Shown piece after piece: positions 12,535 through 21,127 of a stretch of 64,000 nucleotides of DNA. Position 1 is the first letter of the stretch, and each line of letters starts with the position of its first letter. The DNA lies in NCBI RefSeq assembly GCF_900128495.1, contig NZ_LT635801.1, forward strand, positions 3,312,691 to 3,376,690, written 5' to 3'. A model generated the notes under the pieces. It was not told the origin of the DNA. It saw only the letters and a list, made by a program, of their open reading frames with translations, and made no database searches. This DNA comes from Bacteroides ilei. GTDB taxonomy: Bacteria; Bacteroidota; Bacteroidia; Bacteroidales; Bacteroidaceae. Made by a program: the position numbers and the translations under genes.

Positions 12535-13575
12535 CTAATTATTTTTTAAAATATGGCAGGCGGTTTCTATCAGGGTGTCTTTTCCCTTCTGCATGTCTTC
12601 ACTGCTCATGTCTACTTTCACGTCCGGATCTATCCCGAATTCAAGCTGGTTCATCTGGGGGTCGAACATGGGGCTGGCCGAGAAACGTATGGACCACCCG
12701 TTGGGGATTTCCGAGGTATAGGGAAGTCCCGATCCGCCTCCGGTCTTGTCGCCCACCAGCGTGACGTTGGGGAACTGGTTCATGCTGTTCACGAAGTCGT
12801 TGGTAGCGCTGTATGAGCGCCGGTTGGTGAGCACCACCGCCTTTTTCTGCCAGCGTATACCGTCCGACGGTTCTATGTAGACGGGTTTGGGCTCTGAAAA
12901 CTCATCGTGTCCCGGGCCGGTCTTGTGGCACATGTAGCCCACCAGCACCTTTTCGTTGGTGAAGCGTGCGGCCAGTTTCTGGGCGGTGGTGAGGTTTCCC
13001 CCGCCGTTGTTCCGCACGTCGATAATCAGACCGTCGCACACGGCCATCTGGTTCAGCGTCTGGTCCAGGTTGCCGTCGCCTATGCCGTCCGAGAAGCTCG
13101 ATACATAGATGTAGCCGATGTTGTTTTCCAGAATCCGGTAGGTGAGCCCCGACGAAATGGTATAGTCCTTTCCCAGGTAGTTGCTCTGGATGCTGTCACT
13201 GAAGTTGCGCGGATAGCTGTCGAACCATTCGCGGTATTGCGACGTGGCCAGCGAGCTGCTCAGGTTCACATGACCGTCGCGCAACTCGTTCACCATGTCC
13301 GAGAGGACTTCGAACAGGGCTTCCGAGGGCATGGAGGAAGTGATGCGCCGGGCGTACCGTTCGTGCACCTCGTCCCAGTCCAGCCCGTACACCTCTTTCT
13401 TGTAGTCGAGGAAACAGTATTGCCGGTCTATGATCTGCCAGAGCGCTTCGAAATTGGCTTCGGGAGTGTTTCCGCTCACGTCTTCACGGATGCACGATGC
13501 AAGCGTGGTACCGCTCAGGACGGCGGTCCACACACATATCATATATAATAGGAAAAGATGTATCTTTTTTTTCAT
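12535..13575 (-). CDS. S41 family peptidase, probable lipoprotein
   Basis: The 346-residue protein starts with a signal peptide ending in a lipobox (LASC, Cys28), so it is likely lipid-anchored outside the inner membrane. The core is a tail-specific-protease fold: IDVRNNGGGN (185-194), the catalytic serine in TNRRSYSATND (Ser256 most likely) and VGDKTGGGSG (274-283). No PDZ domain is evident, so it is a short member compared with CtpA/Prc. It is the third gene of a parC-DUF3316-S41 unit with a 2-bp gap upstream. The substrate is unknown. Confidence 0.88.
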   Translation of the reverse strand: MKKKIHLFLLYMICVWTAVLSGTTLASCIREDVSGNTPEANFEALWQIIDRQYCFLDYKKEVYGLDWDEVHERYARRITSSMPSEALFEVLSDMVNELRDGHVNLSSSLATSQYREWFDSYPRNFSDSIQSNYLGKDYTISSGLTYRILENNIGYIYVSSFSDGIGDGNLDQTLNQMAVCDGLIIDVRNNGGGNLTTAQKLAARFTNEKVLVGYMCHKTGPGHDEFSEPKPVYIEPSDGIRWQKKAVVLTNRRSYSATNDFVNSMNQFPNVTLVGDKTGGGSGLPYTSEIPNGWSIRFSASPMFDPQMNQLEFGIDPDVKVDMSSEDMQKGKDTLIETACHILKNN

Positions 13576-13577
13576 AA

Positions 13578-14429
13578 TCAGAACGGTGTTTGTTTTTCGG
13601 GCATGCTTATCTTGTTCTTTCCCCGCAACATGTACATGTTACGTACAAATCCTATCATGAAGCAATGCGAATAAGAATGGCTTTTCAGGTTGTTTACCTT
13701 GGCCTGCCGGATGTCACAGCTATAGCCCGCCCGGATAACGGTAGTGTTTATCGGGAAGTCGAGGGTAAGCATCTGCCGGAGCGAAGGGCTGTTGTGCAGG
13801 GAGGTGAACACCACGTTCCTCCCCCCGTTGTGCAGGGAGAATATCTCGTAATACGATTCGCCGTATTCGGGCGAGAACATGGCTCCCAGCAGAGGCAGGT
13901 CGGCCTGGTAGCGTAGCGTGAACGGGCAGTGCCCGATGCGGAACTTATAGATGGCCATGGCAGATGCCCCGAGGCTTCCGTATGCCTTGGCCTGTGCCGG
14001 GTTGTTCGAGTTGCGCAGGTTATAGACCACACCCCCGTTGAGGTCGAGGACGGGGCCTGCCAGAATCTTGAGTTGCGGACTCAGGCGGAACCGGTAATGC
14101 AGGGCATAGCTCCAGTTCACCAGTCCGGCATACATGTGGGCGTTCCCCGCCGGGTTTTCCGTATACGACAGGTTGCCCTGTATGATGCTTTGGGTAGATA
14201 CGTTTCCTCCCATCAGGCGTGTCATGCGCATGCGTTCATGCATGAACCTTATTTCGGCTCCGGTATATTCCAGCGGAGAGAGATACGTTTCGAGCGTATT
14301 GTTGTATCCGATGCCGAACAGCGTAGAGCGCATCACGTACCGTGTGGCCCAGAGGCTGTCTTCCTGCGCGTACACGCCTGTTGCGGCGCACAGGGCAAGT
14401 AGTATCAGATAAATCCGTATTTTCGTCAT
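13578..14429 (-). CDS. DUF3316 family outer-membrane-like protein
   Basis: The protein starts with a Sec signal (IRIYLILLALCAATGVYA, then QEDS) and continues as alternating strands with aromatic girdles (YRFRLSPQLKILAGPVLDLN and similar), typical of a small beta-barrel. It fits DUF3316, a Bacteroidota family of unknown function. The ATG at 14429 is preferred over a GTG two codons upstream. It lies 12 bp after parC and 2 bp before the S41 peptidase, so it is probably cotranscribed with both. Confidence 0.8.
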   Translation of the reverse strand: MTKIRIYLILLALCAATGVYAQEDSLWATRYVMRSTLFGIGYNNTLETYLSPLEYTGAEIRFMHERMRMTRLMGGNVSTQSIIQGNLSYTENPAGNAHMYAGLVNWSYALHYRFRLSPQLKILAGPVLDLNGGVVYNLRNSNNPAQAKAYGSLGASAMAIYKFRIGHCPFTLRYQADLPLLGAMFSPEYGESYYEIFSLHNGGRNVVFTSLHNSPSLRQMLTLDFPINTTVIRAGYSCDIRQAKVNNLKSHSYSHCFMIGFVRNMYMLRGKNKISMPEKQTPF

Positions 14430-14441
14430 GTACACAGAGGG

Positions 14442-17078
14442 TTAGAATATGGTCATCTGTCCGTTCTCGTCGGGGGTATCGGCCTGTTCTTCATCGGCCG
14501 TGTCGGGCAGCTCGGGTTCCGGTTCGGGCATGCGTGTGGGTTCCAGCTCCTCGATGCGGTCTACGGTATAGGTGGTGAGCCTTTTCCCTTTCGCCTTGAA
14601 GCTCTTTACCCCCACAAAATCACTGGCTTCCACCACCAGCGGGTCGCGGAAGCTGTCGTGCCCCCCGAACACCACCTGGATGCGCGGGTATGCCTCGCCC
14701 GAAAGCAGGATGAGCCGGTTCTTCCGGTTCTCGCCCAGGTAATTCTGCCTTTTGGAAGAAGCCTCGAAGGCGAAGCGTTTCAGGTACGGGTAGTTCTGCT
14801 GGTCGGCGTCATAGAGCACGGCCGTGTAGACCTTGTTGGGGTCGAACTTCCCGATGAAGCTGATATCCGGGTCATAATGGTTGTTCAGGTCGAAGTCGGT
14901 AGTGTAGAAATCGCCGTTGCCGTGCACCACCAGGATGTAGTCGTCACTCTGGAACTCGCCCAGGAACTGGCCGCGCCCGTCGTAGTTGAGCCGGAGCACG
15001 TCATGGTCGAACCACACCTTCCTTCCGCCCAGCGTAGACCCTCCGCGCTGCTTGAGCCCTATCTTGTGCACCTCGAACTTGGTGAGCAGGTTACCCATAG
15101 ACTGGCGTCCCTTGATGTTGATGGTGCTGAAGTCTTTCTCGAACACCAGCTTCTTGATGCGCGGGTTGGGGCGGAGCGTGATCTTGATCACCTCGGCTTC
15201 CCCGTTCGGGTTGGCGGTGAAGTACACGATCTTCGATCCCGGCGTACCCTGCGTCACGTCGTATTCCCGGTCGCGAATCCTAGACGTCACGTTGAAGCGC
15301 TTGATGTAGTGGTATCCGTTTTTCCCGTCGCGGTAAATCACGTTATAGATGGTACGCTTGTCGTTCTTCTTGAAGATGTTCACGTACAGGATGTTCTTCC
15401 CCACAAACAGCTTGTCCGAAACGCGTACTATCTTGTATTTCCCGTCCTTGAAGAAGATGATCACGTCGTCTATGTCCGAGCAGTTGCAGATGTATTCGTC
15501 CTTCTTCAGGCCGGTGCCGATGAATCCCTCCTCGCGGTTGATGTACAGCTTCTCGTTGGCCTCGGCCACCTTGGTAGCCACAATGGTATCGAAGTTGCGT
15601 ATTTCGGTGCGCCGCGGGAAATCCGCCCCGTACTTCTCCTTCAGGTGCAGGAACCAGTCGACGGTATATTCGGTGATGTGCGCCAGGTGATGGTCTATCT
15701 CCTCCAGCTCGGACTTGAGGCGTGCTATCAGCTCGTCGGCCTTGTCCTTGTTGAACTTCAGGATGCGCGCCATCTTGATTTCCATCAGCTTGAGGATGTC
15801 TTCCTTGGTCACCTCACGCACCAGTTGCGGATAGTAGGGCGTGAGCCGCTCGTCGATGTGCTCGCAGGCGGCGTCCATGTTCTCGGCCTGTTCGAACTCC
15901 CTGTCCTTGTAGATGCGTTCCTCTATGAAGATCTTTTCCAGCGACGCGAAATGCAGGGTTTCCAGCGTCTCGTCGCGCCGGATGTGGAGTTCCTTCTGGA
16001 GCAGATGCAGGGTGTTGTCGGCCGATTTCTTCAGCACGGCGCTCACCGTGAGGAAGCAAGGCTTCTTGTTGTCTATCACACAGCAGTTGGGCGAGATGTT
16101 CACCTCACAATCGGTAAAGGCATACAGGGCGTCCAGCGTCTTGTCCGACGAGGTTCCCGGCGCCAGGTGAATCAGAATCTCCACCTTTTCGGCCGTATTG
16201 TCGTCTACCTTGCGTATCTTGATCTTGCCCTTTTCATTGGCTTTCAGTATGGAGTCTATCAGTGAGCCCGTGGTCTTTCCGTAAGGTATTTCACTGATGC
16301 ACAGCGTCTTGTTATCCAGCTTCGAGATCTTGGCCCGCACGCGCACCACCCCTCCGCGTTCGCCGTCGTTGTAGCGCGACACGTCTATCGATCCCCCCGT
16401 CTGGAAATCGGGGTAGAGCCGGAAATCCTCCCCTTTCAGGTAGGCTATGGCGGCGTCACAAAGCTCGTTGAAATTGTGCGGCAGGATTTTCGACGAAAGT
16501 CCTACGGCTATACCCTCCACTCCCTGAGCGAGGAGGAGCGGGAACTTGACCGGGAGCGTTACGGGCTCGCGGTTACGTCCGTCGTAGGAAGCTTGCCACT
16601 CGGTAGTCTTCGGGTTGAACACCACGTCGAGGGCGAACTTCGAAAGCCTCGCCTCGATGTAACGTGGAGCGGCGGCGCTGTCGCCCGTGAGGATATTCCC
16701 CCAGTTCCCCTGGCAGTCTATGAGCAGGTCCTTCTGTCCCAGCTGTACCAGCGCGTCGCCTATGGAGGCGTCGCCGTGCGGGTGGAACTGCATGGTGTGC
16801 CCCACAATGTTGGCCACCTTGTTGTAGCGTCCGTCGTCCATGCGTTTCATGGAGTGCAGAATGCGGCGCTGTACCGGTTTCAGTCCGTCGATGATATGGG
16901 GCACGGCACGTTCCAGAATCACATACGAGGCATAGTCCAGAAACCAGTTCTGGTACATGCCGCTCAACTGGTGCTTTACCGAGTCGTCGTTCGTGTCGGC
17001 GGGTCTGTAGTCGGAATGTCCTTCTTTTTCGGGGTTCAACGTATCGTCTGTATTAAATGTATCTTCGCTCATAGACAT
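14442..17078 (-). CDS. parC: DNA topoisomerase IV subunit A
   Basis: The 878-residue protein is a type IIA topoisomerase A subunit that decatenates sister chromosomes with ParE. The quinolone-resistance region HPHGDASIGDALV (99-111) and the active-site tyrosine in AAAPRYIEARLS (Tyr140) are present. A C-terminal beta-pinwheel follows (about 500-840). The canonical GyrA box is not obvious, which favours ParC over GyrA. The last residues GQMTIF resemble a sliding-clamp binding pentapeptide. A parE gene is not in the window. It heads the parC-DUF3316-S41 unit. Confidence 0.9.
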   Translation of the reverse strand: MSMSEDTFNTDDTLNPEKEGHSDYRPADTNDDSVKHQLSGMYQNWFLDYASYVILERAVPHIIDGLKPVQRRILHSMKRMDDGRYNKVANIVGHTMQFHPHGDASIGDALVQLGQKDLLIDCQGNWGNILTGDSAAAPRYIEARLSKFALDVVFNPKTTEWQASYDGRNREPVTLPVKFPLLLAQGVEGIAVGLSSKILPHNFNELCDAAIAYLKGEDFRLYPDFQTGGSIDVSRYNDGERGGVVRVRAKISKLDNKTLCISEIPYGKTTGSLIDSILKANEKGKIKIRKVDDNTAEKVEILIHLAPGTSSDKTLDALYAFTDCEVNISPNCCVIDNKKPCFLTVSAVLKKSADNTLHLLQKELHIRRDETLETLHFASLEKIFIEERIYKDREFEQAENMDAACEHIDERLTPYYPQLVREVTKEDILKLMEIKMARILKFNKDKADELIARLKSELEEIDHHLAHITEYTVDWFLHLKEKYGADFPRRTEIRNFDTIVATKVAEANEKLYINREEGFIGTGLKKDEYICNCSDIDDVIIFFKDGKYKIVRVSDKLFVGKNILYVNIFKKNDKRTIYNVIYRDGKNGYHYIKRFNVTSRIRDREYDVTQGTPGSKIVYFTANPNGEAEVIKITLRPNPRIKKLVFEKDFSTINIKGRQSMGNLLTKFEVHKIGLKQRGGSTLGGRKVWFDHDVLRLNYDGRGQFLGEFQSDDYILVVHGNGDFYTTDFDLNNHYDPDISFIGKFDPNKVYTAVLYDADQQNYPYLKRFAFEASSKRQNYLGENRKNRLILLSGEAYPRIQVVFGGHDSFRDPLVVEASDFVGVKSFKAKGKRLTTYTVDRIEELEPTRMPEPEPELPDTADEEQADTPDENGQMTIF

Positions 17079-17218
17079 GGTTTAAAGAAGTGGTGATAGG
17101 TCACGCAAAGATAAGAAAAAATTTTGTCCGGCTTCATGTTTCCCGGAGAATAAACCGGCCCGGAGGCCCGTTTTGTGATCTGTCCGGACTAGGAATCGGT
17201 GATTATGGCATATTCTTT

Positions 17219-17324
17219 GTGGGGCGGGGCCTGCGGATTTGTGGGCTGAACCTGCGGATTTGTGGGATAAGGCCTCGGGATTTGTGGGGCGGAACCTTCG
17301 GATTTGTGGGACAGGACCTCCGGA
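17219..17324. repeat. Tandem repeat of about 22 bp, five imperfect units
   Basis: Units start at 17219, 17241, 17262, 17284 and 17306 (the last partial). Each begins GTGGG and ends in GGATTT. The array fills the gap between parC and the first island gene, and marks the left edge of the repeat-rich island. Confidence 0.9.
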
Positions 17325-17330
17325 AACGGC

Positions 17331-17360
17331 GAAGCCCCCGGTTTTTATCCGGAGGCTTTT
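17331..17360 (-). terminator. Hairpin at the end of the spanin-like pair
   Basis: AAGCCCCCGG pairs with CCGGAGGCTT (one mismatch) around TTTTTAT, overlapping the stop codon of the minus-strand lipoprotein gene. T-rich stretches on the plus strand (AGGCTTTTC) suggest it could also act in the other direction. Confidence 0.45.
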
Positions 17361-17779
17361 CTTACCAGCACCGCCACGCATACGGCTATGAGGGCGATGG
17401 GCAGGATGCGCGATGTGTGGTCCTCCCGGCCTCCGTCGGCCTGGGGAGCGGGGAGATACACCACCGAGTCGCGTTCAATGATGCGGATGCTGTCTCGGAT
17501 GTTGTACACATCCAGTTGCAGGCGTGAGGCTTGTGGCTGGCGTGAGGCTTGTGGCAGGGTATCCAGGCGCAGGCTGTACCGCATGTGCGGGGTGGCGGCG
17601 GCGCTTACTTCGGCCAGGGAGATGCGTTTCAGGGTATCCACGCGTATCAGGGCGGTGAGCGACAACGAGTCCCTTGCGGCGAAGGTCCGCACACGCTCCG
17701 TCACCGTAGTGACGGGCAGGCGGTCAGGTGTCCGGCATGCGCATAGCATCGATGCGGCTATTAAGGCGATTGACTTCAT
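17345..17779 (-). CDS. Small lipoprotein with C-terminal membrane segment, spanin-like
   Basis: From the ATG at 17779 the protein has 144 residues. The start MKSIALIAASMLCAC is a signal with lipobox LCAC (Cys15). The middle carries DSIRIIERDSVVYLP-type strands, and the end (ILPIALIAVCVAVLV followed by RKASG) is a membrane segment. Lipid anchor at one end and membrane segment at the other is the topology of phage u-spanins. It starts inside the 3' end of the preceding coiled-coil gene in another frame (56-bp overlap), an arrangement typical of spanin pairs. Function by sequence alone is inferred. An alternative start at 17800 adds seven residues. Confidence 0.6.
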   Translation of the reverse strand: MKSIALIAASMLCACRTPDRLPVTTVTERVRTFAARDSLSLTALIRVDTLKRISLAEVSAAATPHMRYSLRLDTLPQASRQPQASRLQLDVYNIRDSIRIIERDSVVYLPAPQADGGREDHTSRILPIALIAVCVAVLVRKASG

Positions 17780-18023
17780 CGCGCAATAACTGGTTTTCAT
17801 GTACTAGCTGTTTGATTTTCAGGGTAAGGTCGATGTTGGTGGCTTTCACTTCGCACAGCTCCTTGATGCTTTCGTCGTACGAGGCGGCGAGCGAGTCGAT
17901 GGAGTGCTGGAGCGAGGCGATGAAGTCGTTCCGCTTTTGCTTGCGGGTTACCAGGTAGGTGCCCGCCCCCGTGAGGGCGGACGCCACAACCGGGATGAGG
18001 AGGGAGAGCAGGGTTTCACTCAT
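17724..18023 (-). CDS. Small membrane-anchored coiled-coil protein, Rz/i-spanin-like or holin-like
   Basis: The 99-residue protein has one N-terminal membrane segment (LLSLLIPVVASALTGAGTYLV, residues about 5-25), a basic RKQKR patch and a long predicted coiled coil with ENQLLRDEVNRLNSRID near its end. Proteins of this design occur in Bacteroidota prophages next to a short lipoprotein gene, exactly as seen here. No phage structural genes are nearby. A role in crossing or fusing the outer membrane during lysis is an inference. Confidence 0.6.
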   Translation of the reverse strand: MSETLLSLLIPVVASALTGAGTYLVTRKQKRNDFIASLQHSIDSLAASYDESIKELCEVKATNIDLTLKIKQLVHENQLLRDEVNRLNSRIDAMRMPDT

Positions 18024-18076
18024 AGGGTTTCAAAGAGGTTACTCACAGGGTTAGGGTTACTTATAGGGTATCAAAG
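18020..18076. repeat. Three degenerate units upstream of the coiled-coil gene
   Basis: Read on the minus strand, units of about 20 bp resemble the translation start region of the gene itself (variants of CTATGAGTGAAACC). The array lies directly 5' of the start codon at 18023. Confidence 0.6.
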
Positions 18077-18086
18077 GGGAGCCGTA

Positions 18087-18539
18087 TTACATGCCGAGCT
18101 CGTCTTCAACTCCGTCCTCTTCCGTTCCCGTGCCTGTCGTCTTGGCAGCTATGCTGCCGATGCTCACCAGCTTCACGCCCTGCTCGGCGGCGTTCTTGAG
18201 GTTCTTTTTCGGGCGCATGCGCACGTTCACCCTCTCGATGGCCGATTTGCTGAAGGCTTCGGGCGTTTCCGCACCCTTGCTGTTGAAGGTAACCTTGAAC
18301 GATGCGAAGCCGTCCAGCGTTACGGTCCGGCCCGACGCCAGCGTTTCGGCTATGGCCGTGGCGCAGTCCTCGATGATGGTTTTCACGGAACCGGCGGAGC
18401 GTCCGGCGCGGGGAGCGATGTAGTCGCACACCTCGTTCAGTGTGGCTGTTCCTGTCATTTTCTGTGTCGCGTAGTATTTCACTTCCCCTTCGGGGTCTCC
18501 GGGCGTCTTACGTGGAATTACTTTGTAGAATACACTCAT
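18087..18539 (-). CDS. HU-like DNA-binding protein (first copy)
   Basis: The 150-residue protein starts with MSVFYKVIPRKTPGDPEGEV and KYYATQKMTGTATLNEVCDY, then an HU/IHF-like body (GRTVTLDGFASFKVTF) and a C-terminal acidic tail. This is the Bacteroidota HU-like family found in phage-like and capsule islands. It presumably bends DNA. It is clearly a paralogue of the gene at 18783-19226 (both start with a tyrosine-rich YKV/YRV strand and share ATLN) but has diverged considerably. Confidence 0.85.
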   Translation of the reverse strand: MSVFYKVIPRKTPGDPEGEVKYYATQKMTGTATLNEVCDYIAPRAGRSAGSVKTIIEDCATAIAETLASGRTVTLDGFASFKVTFNSKGAETPEAFSKSAIERVNVRMRPKKNLKNAAEQGVKLVSIGSIAAKTTGTGTEEDGVEDELGM

Positions 18540-18554
18540 GGTTCGAAATTTTTA

Positions 18555-18780
18555 TTGGGTTGTTAATCTTTTCCGTTAATGGTTCTTGTTAATCGTTTTT
18601 GTTGATCGTTCTTTCCGTTGATCGTTATCCGTTAATGGTTCTTTCGTTGATCGTTCTATCCGTTAATCGTTTTCCGTTAATGGTTCTTTCGTTGATCGTT
18701 CTATCCGTTAATCGTTTTCCGTTGATGGTTCTTTTGTTAATCGTTCTTTCCGTTGATCGTTATCCGTTAATGGTTATCCG
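18555..18780. repeat. Tandem array of CGTTRATNGTT-type units between the HU-like genes
   Basis: The whole gap consists of variants of CGTTAATGGTT and CGTTGATCGTT. It includes two perfect 45-bp copies at 18629-18673 and 18674-18718. The array lies directly 5' of the first HU-like gene. A plus-strand reading frame stays open across it only because 45 is divisible by three. Confidence 0.9.
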
Positions 18781-18782
18781 TG

Positions 18783-19226
18783 TTACACCATTTCCTCTTC
18801 AGCTTCCTCTTCAGGAATACCGGCCAGGCTGTTGTAGAGCGATTCCGCATCGGTCAGGCTGGCGCCGTTAATCTGGCTGGTGATGGTGAATCCCGGAATG
18901 AAATGCAGTTTCTTCTCATCGATCTGCGACAGGTGGAAATCGTTTTTGGTAATGCTTCCCGACTTGTTGCGCAGGCGGAGCTGGATGATTCCGAAGTTGC
19001 CCAGGTCTACGTTCCGTCCCTGCCCGATGAAGTAGACAATCGCTTCGCACAGGTCGTACAGGATTCCGGCTACCGTTCCTACGGAATGTCCCGAGCGTCG
19101 GGCCACCTGGATGGCCAGGTCGTTCAGCGTGGCGCGTCCCATCGATGCGCCGGCGGCATAATACTTGTATGTTCCCTGAGGGTCGCGCGGGTCAACCCGT
19201 TTTACTACTCGATAATAGATGCTCAT
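18783..19226 (-). CDS. HU-like DNA-binding protein (second copy)
   Basis: The 147-residue protein starts MSIYYRVVKRVDPRDPQGTY, then KYYAAGASMGRATLNDLA, an HU-like body (GQGRNVDLGNFGIIQLRLRN) and an acidic EEEAEEEMV end. It is of the same family as the 18087-18539 product. Its expected role is nucleoid-like DNA binding. It is the first gene of the minus-strand half of the island, facing away from the AT-rich centre at 19.3-20.1 kb. Confidence 0.85.
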   Translation of the reverse strand: MSIYYRVVKRVDPRDPQGTYKYYAAGASMGRATLNDLAIQVARRSGHSVGTVAGILYDLCEAIVYFIGQGRNVDLGNFGIIQLRLRNKSGSITKNDFHLSQIDEKKLHFIPGFTITSQINGASLTDAESLYNSLAGIPEEEAEEEMV

Positions 19227-19249
19227 AATTGGATTTTTGAAGTTTTAAG

Positions 19250-19436
19250 GTTAGACGTTCAGGTTAATTTTCTGGTCGTTTTCAGGTTAGATTCAGGTTG
19301 TTTTCAGGTTGTTTCAGGTTCGTTTTCAAATTTGTTTCTCAGATTTCTTTCAGGTTAGATTCGGTTTGTTTCAGGTTAGATTCAGGTTATTTTCTGGTTG
19401 TTTTCATGTTGTTTTCTGGTTATTTTCTGGTTCGTG
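19250..19436. repeat. Degenerate TCAGGTT / TTCTGGTT array 5' of the second HU-like gene
   Basis: About a dozen copies of a 9-14 bp unit around TTTTCAGGTT fill the region upstream of the start codon at 19226. The motif differs completely from that of the neighbouring arrays. Confidence 0.85.
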
Positions 19437-19589
19437 TTTTTTGGAATCCGATGCGGCCGTTCCGGAACCGCTCCGCATCAATTTTATACCGCAAAGCTAG
19501 GGAAGTTCAATTGTGATGCCAAAAAACGGGTGCCGCTAAGGTGTGAAAATCTGTTAACGAAGAAAAGTTTTTTTTTCGGAGTACTTCGG

Positions 19590-19736
19590 GGTGGGGTGAT
19601 GCCGTCGTCTCTGTGGTGATGCCGTCGTCTCTGTGTGGTGATGCCGTTTGTTACCTGTGTGGTGCCGCCGTCTCTGTGGTGATGCCGTTGCTTGTGTGGT
19701 GATGCCGTCATTACCTTGGGTAGCGATACCCGTTGC
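19590..19736. repeat. Array of GTGGTGATGCCGT units
   Basis: At least six copies of GTGGTGATGCCGT or close variants occur at roughly 20-26 bp intervals. There is no credible gene here; open frames across it are low-complexity by-products of the repeat. Confidence 0.85.
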
Positions 19737-19771
19737 CTCCATAACGGTGCCCCTCTTTTGCGTTACAGCCC

Positions 19772-19964
19772 TTACATTACAAACCTTACAGTTTATTAAA
19801 AGTGAAAAACGGCATTGCCTGCATGGATACTTCCACTATAAATTTTATATTATATATATAATATATATATTATATATATAATATAAGAAATATATTTACA
19901 TTTTTACAATTATCCGTTAAAAGCGGATTTATGTTTGTGTAATGCTGTAAGTTTTGTAATGTAA
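19772..19964. repeat. Inverted 20-mers flanking an AT-rich palindromic core
   Basis: TTACATTACAAACCTTACAG at 19772-19791 is matched, with one difference, by its reverse complement at 19945-19964. Between them lies an almost pure AT stretch (about 19840-19890) of self-complementary TATATAA elements. The region is the divergence point of the island. An exact copy of the right-hand 20-mer lies at 29941-29960. It could be an origin, a protein-binding site or an end of a former element; the sequence does not decide. Confidence 0.75.
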
Positions 19965-20054
19965 GAATAAATATGCAATAAATATATAGAAATGCATATG
20001 CAAAAAAATTTTCAGCTTTTTTAATAAAGTTAATTAAAAACAAGTGTAAAATAT

Positions 20055-20062
20055 TATCTTTG
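20055..20062 (+). promoter_or_regulatory. -7 element of the three-gene operon
   Basis: TATCTTTG fits TAnnTTTG exactly. No clear TTTG is seen at -33. The leader to the chosen start at 20177 would be about 110 nt. Confidence 0.5.
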
Positions 20063-20176
20063 CAAAAATGGTTACTAATTGACTGACGCATACGCATACG
20101 GGAGTTCTGTGTCTTTCCTCATGGCGGCATGGGTTATTCGCTTAACCTTAATCAGACAGAAGAAGAACAGAAAAAC

Positions 20177-21115
20177 ATGAGTACATTCAGCTATTACAAT
20201 TACCAGTTCTCCCGGCTTGTGCCCTCCTCGTCCGTGCAGGATGAGTTTTCTACTACCACCGCTTCGACCACCGTCCATGCCGACGGAAATTTCGCCCGCA
20301 AACAGGAAATCCTATCCGAAATTCTGGCCGCCGACAGCGACGGCTCACGGAAAATCGTGTTCAGAAGTCCGCGGGGCAAGAAGCGCCACCTGCACAGCTA
20401 CCTGGTTCCGTATGCCGACGGGATGGCGGTAATGAAGATCTCGAACCGCCGGGCGCATGTGGTAGAGAAGGAAGACTTCACGAAAGAGACGTGCGACGAG
20501 TTCCCCTCCTGTATCGTGGTGATAGACAACCGTCCCGGCATCCAGCGTATCGTCATCGAGAAGCGGGCGCTGGCCTTTGCGGGCGTTGACCAGGTGCAGG
20601 GCATCCTGCAGAGCACCCTGCGCCGCCTGCTGCGTCCTTACGGCCTGAGCGTGAGCATCGACCAGCTGCATACCCGTTCGGCCTTCTGGGATGTGGCGAA
20701 CGATGCGGGGCGGTATCCGCTCGGGTTCCGCCGCATCAGCTTCCGGTTGCCCCACCTCAACCTGGAGCGCCTGCGCAAGGCGATGGAAAGTTACATGACC
20801 ATGGCCCGCGAATCGTACGGGAGCGACCTCTCCTGGAGCCAGGAATCTGTGAAGGGAGGCCGCCTGAAGCTCGACGAGAACGATACCTTCCAGGCTTCGC
20901 TGGTGGGCGCGCTGATGGAGGAGGTGGGAGGCAACAACGTGATTACCCTGCTTCCGAACGGCAAGGGGCGGAAACCCGTCCATGTGGGCAAAGACAACTA
21001 CCTGACGGGGGATATAGCCGCCGATGTGTTCGACAGGCTGGCGGAAAGTGACTCCGCCGGCAGGGATGAGGCGATGGAACGGATCAAGGCATTTACCAGT
21101 CGCTTTATCGATTAG
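20177..21115 (+). CDS. Unknown protein, first gene of a three-gene operon
   Basis: From the ATG at 20177 the protein has 312 residues, starting MSTFSYYNYQFSRLVPS. It is cytosolic, has no signal or membrane segment, and mixes beta-rich segments (KIVFRSPRGKKRHLHSYLVP, CIVVIDNRPGIQRIVIEK) with helices (LNLERLRKAMESYMTMA). I recognise the FSYY..F.RLVP opening as recurrent in Bacteroides accessory regions but know no function. Two similar-sized unknown genes follow at 12-bp gaps. An upstream in-frame ATG at 20129 is possible but lies in sequence that does not look like this family. Confidence 0.8.
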   Translation: MSTFSYYNYQFSRLVPSSSVQDEFSTTTASTTVHADGNFARKQEILSEILAADSDGSRKIVFRSPRGKKRHLHSYLVPYADGMAVMKISNRRAHVVEKEDFTKETCDEFPSCIVVIDNRPGIQRIVIEKRALAFAGVDQVQGILQSTLRRLLRPYGLSVSIDQLHTRSAFWDVANDAGRYPLGFRRISFRLPHLNLERLRKAMESYMTMARESYGSDLSWSQESVKGGRLKLDENDTFQASLVGALMEEVGGNNVITLLPNGKGRKPVHVGKDNYLTGDIAADVFDRLAESDSAGRDEAMERIKAFTSRFID

Positions 21116-21127
21116 GGAGGGGAAGTC

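Noticed and set aside
14658..16265. A 535-codon open frame on the plus strand opposite parC
   Set aside because: It is the antisense shadow of a GC-rich, well-conserved gene; its product has no recognisable domain.
18555..18780. Possible CRISPR array or repeat-protein gene
   Set aside because: Units are directly adjacent without unique spacers, and the open frame follows from a 45-bp period; no cas genes are near.
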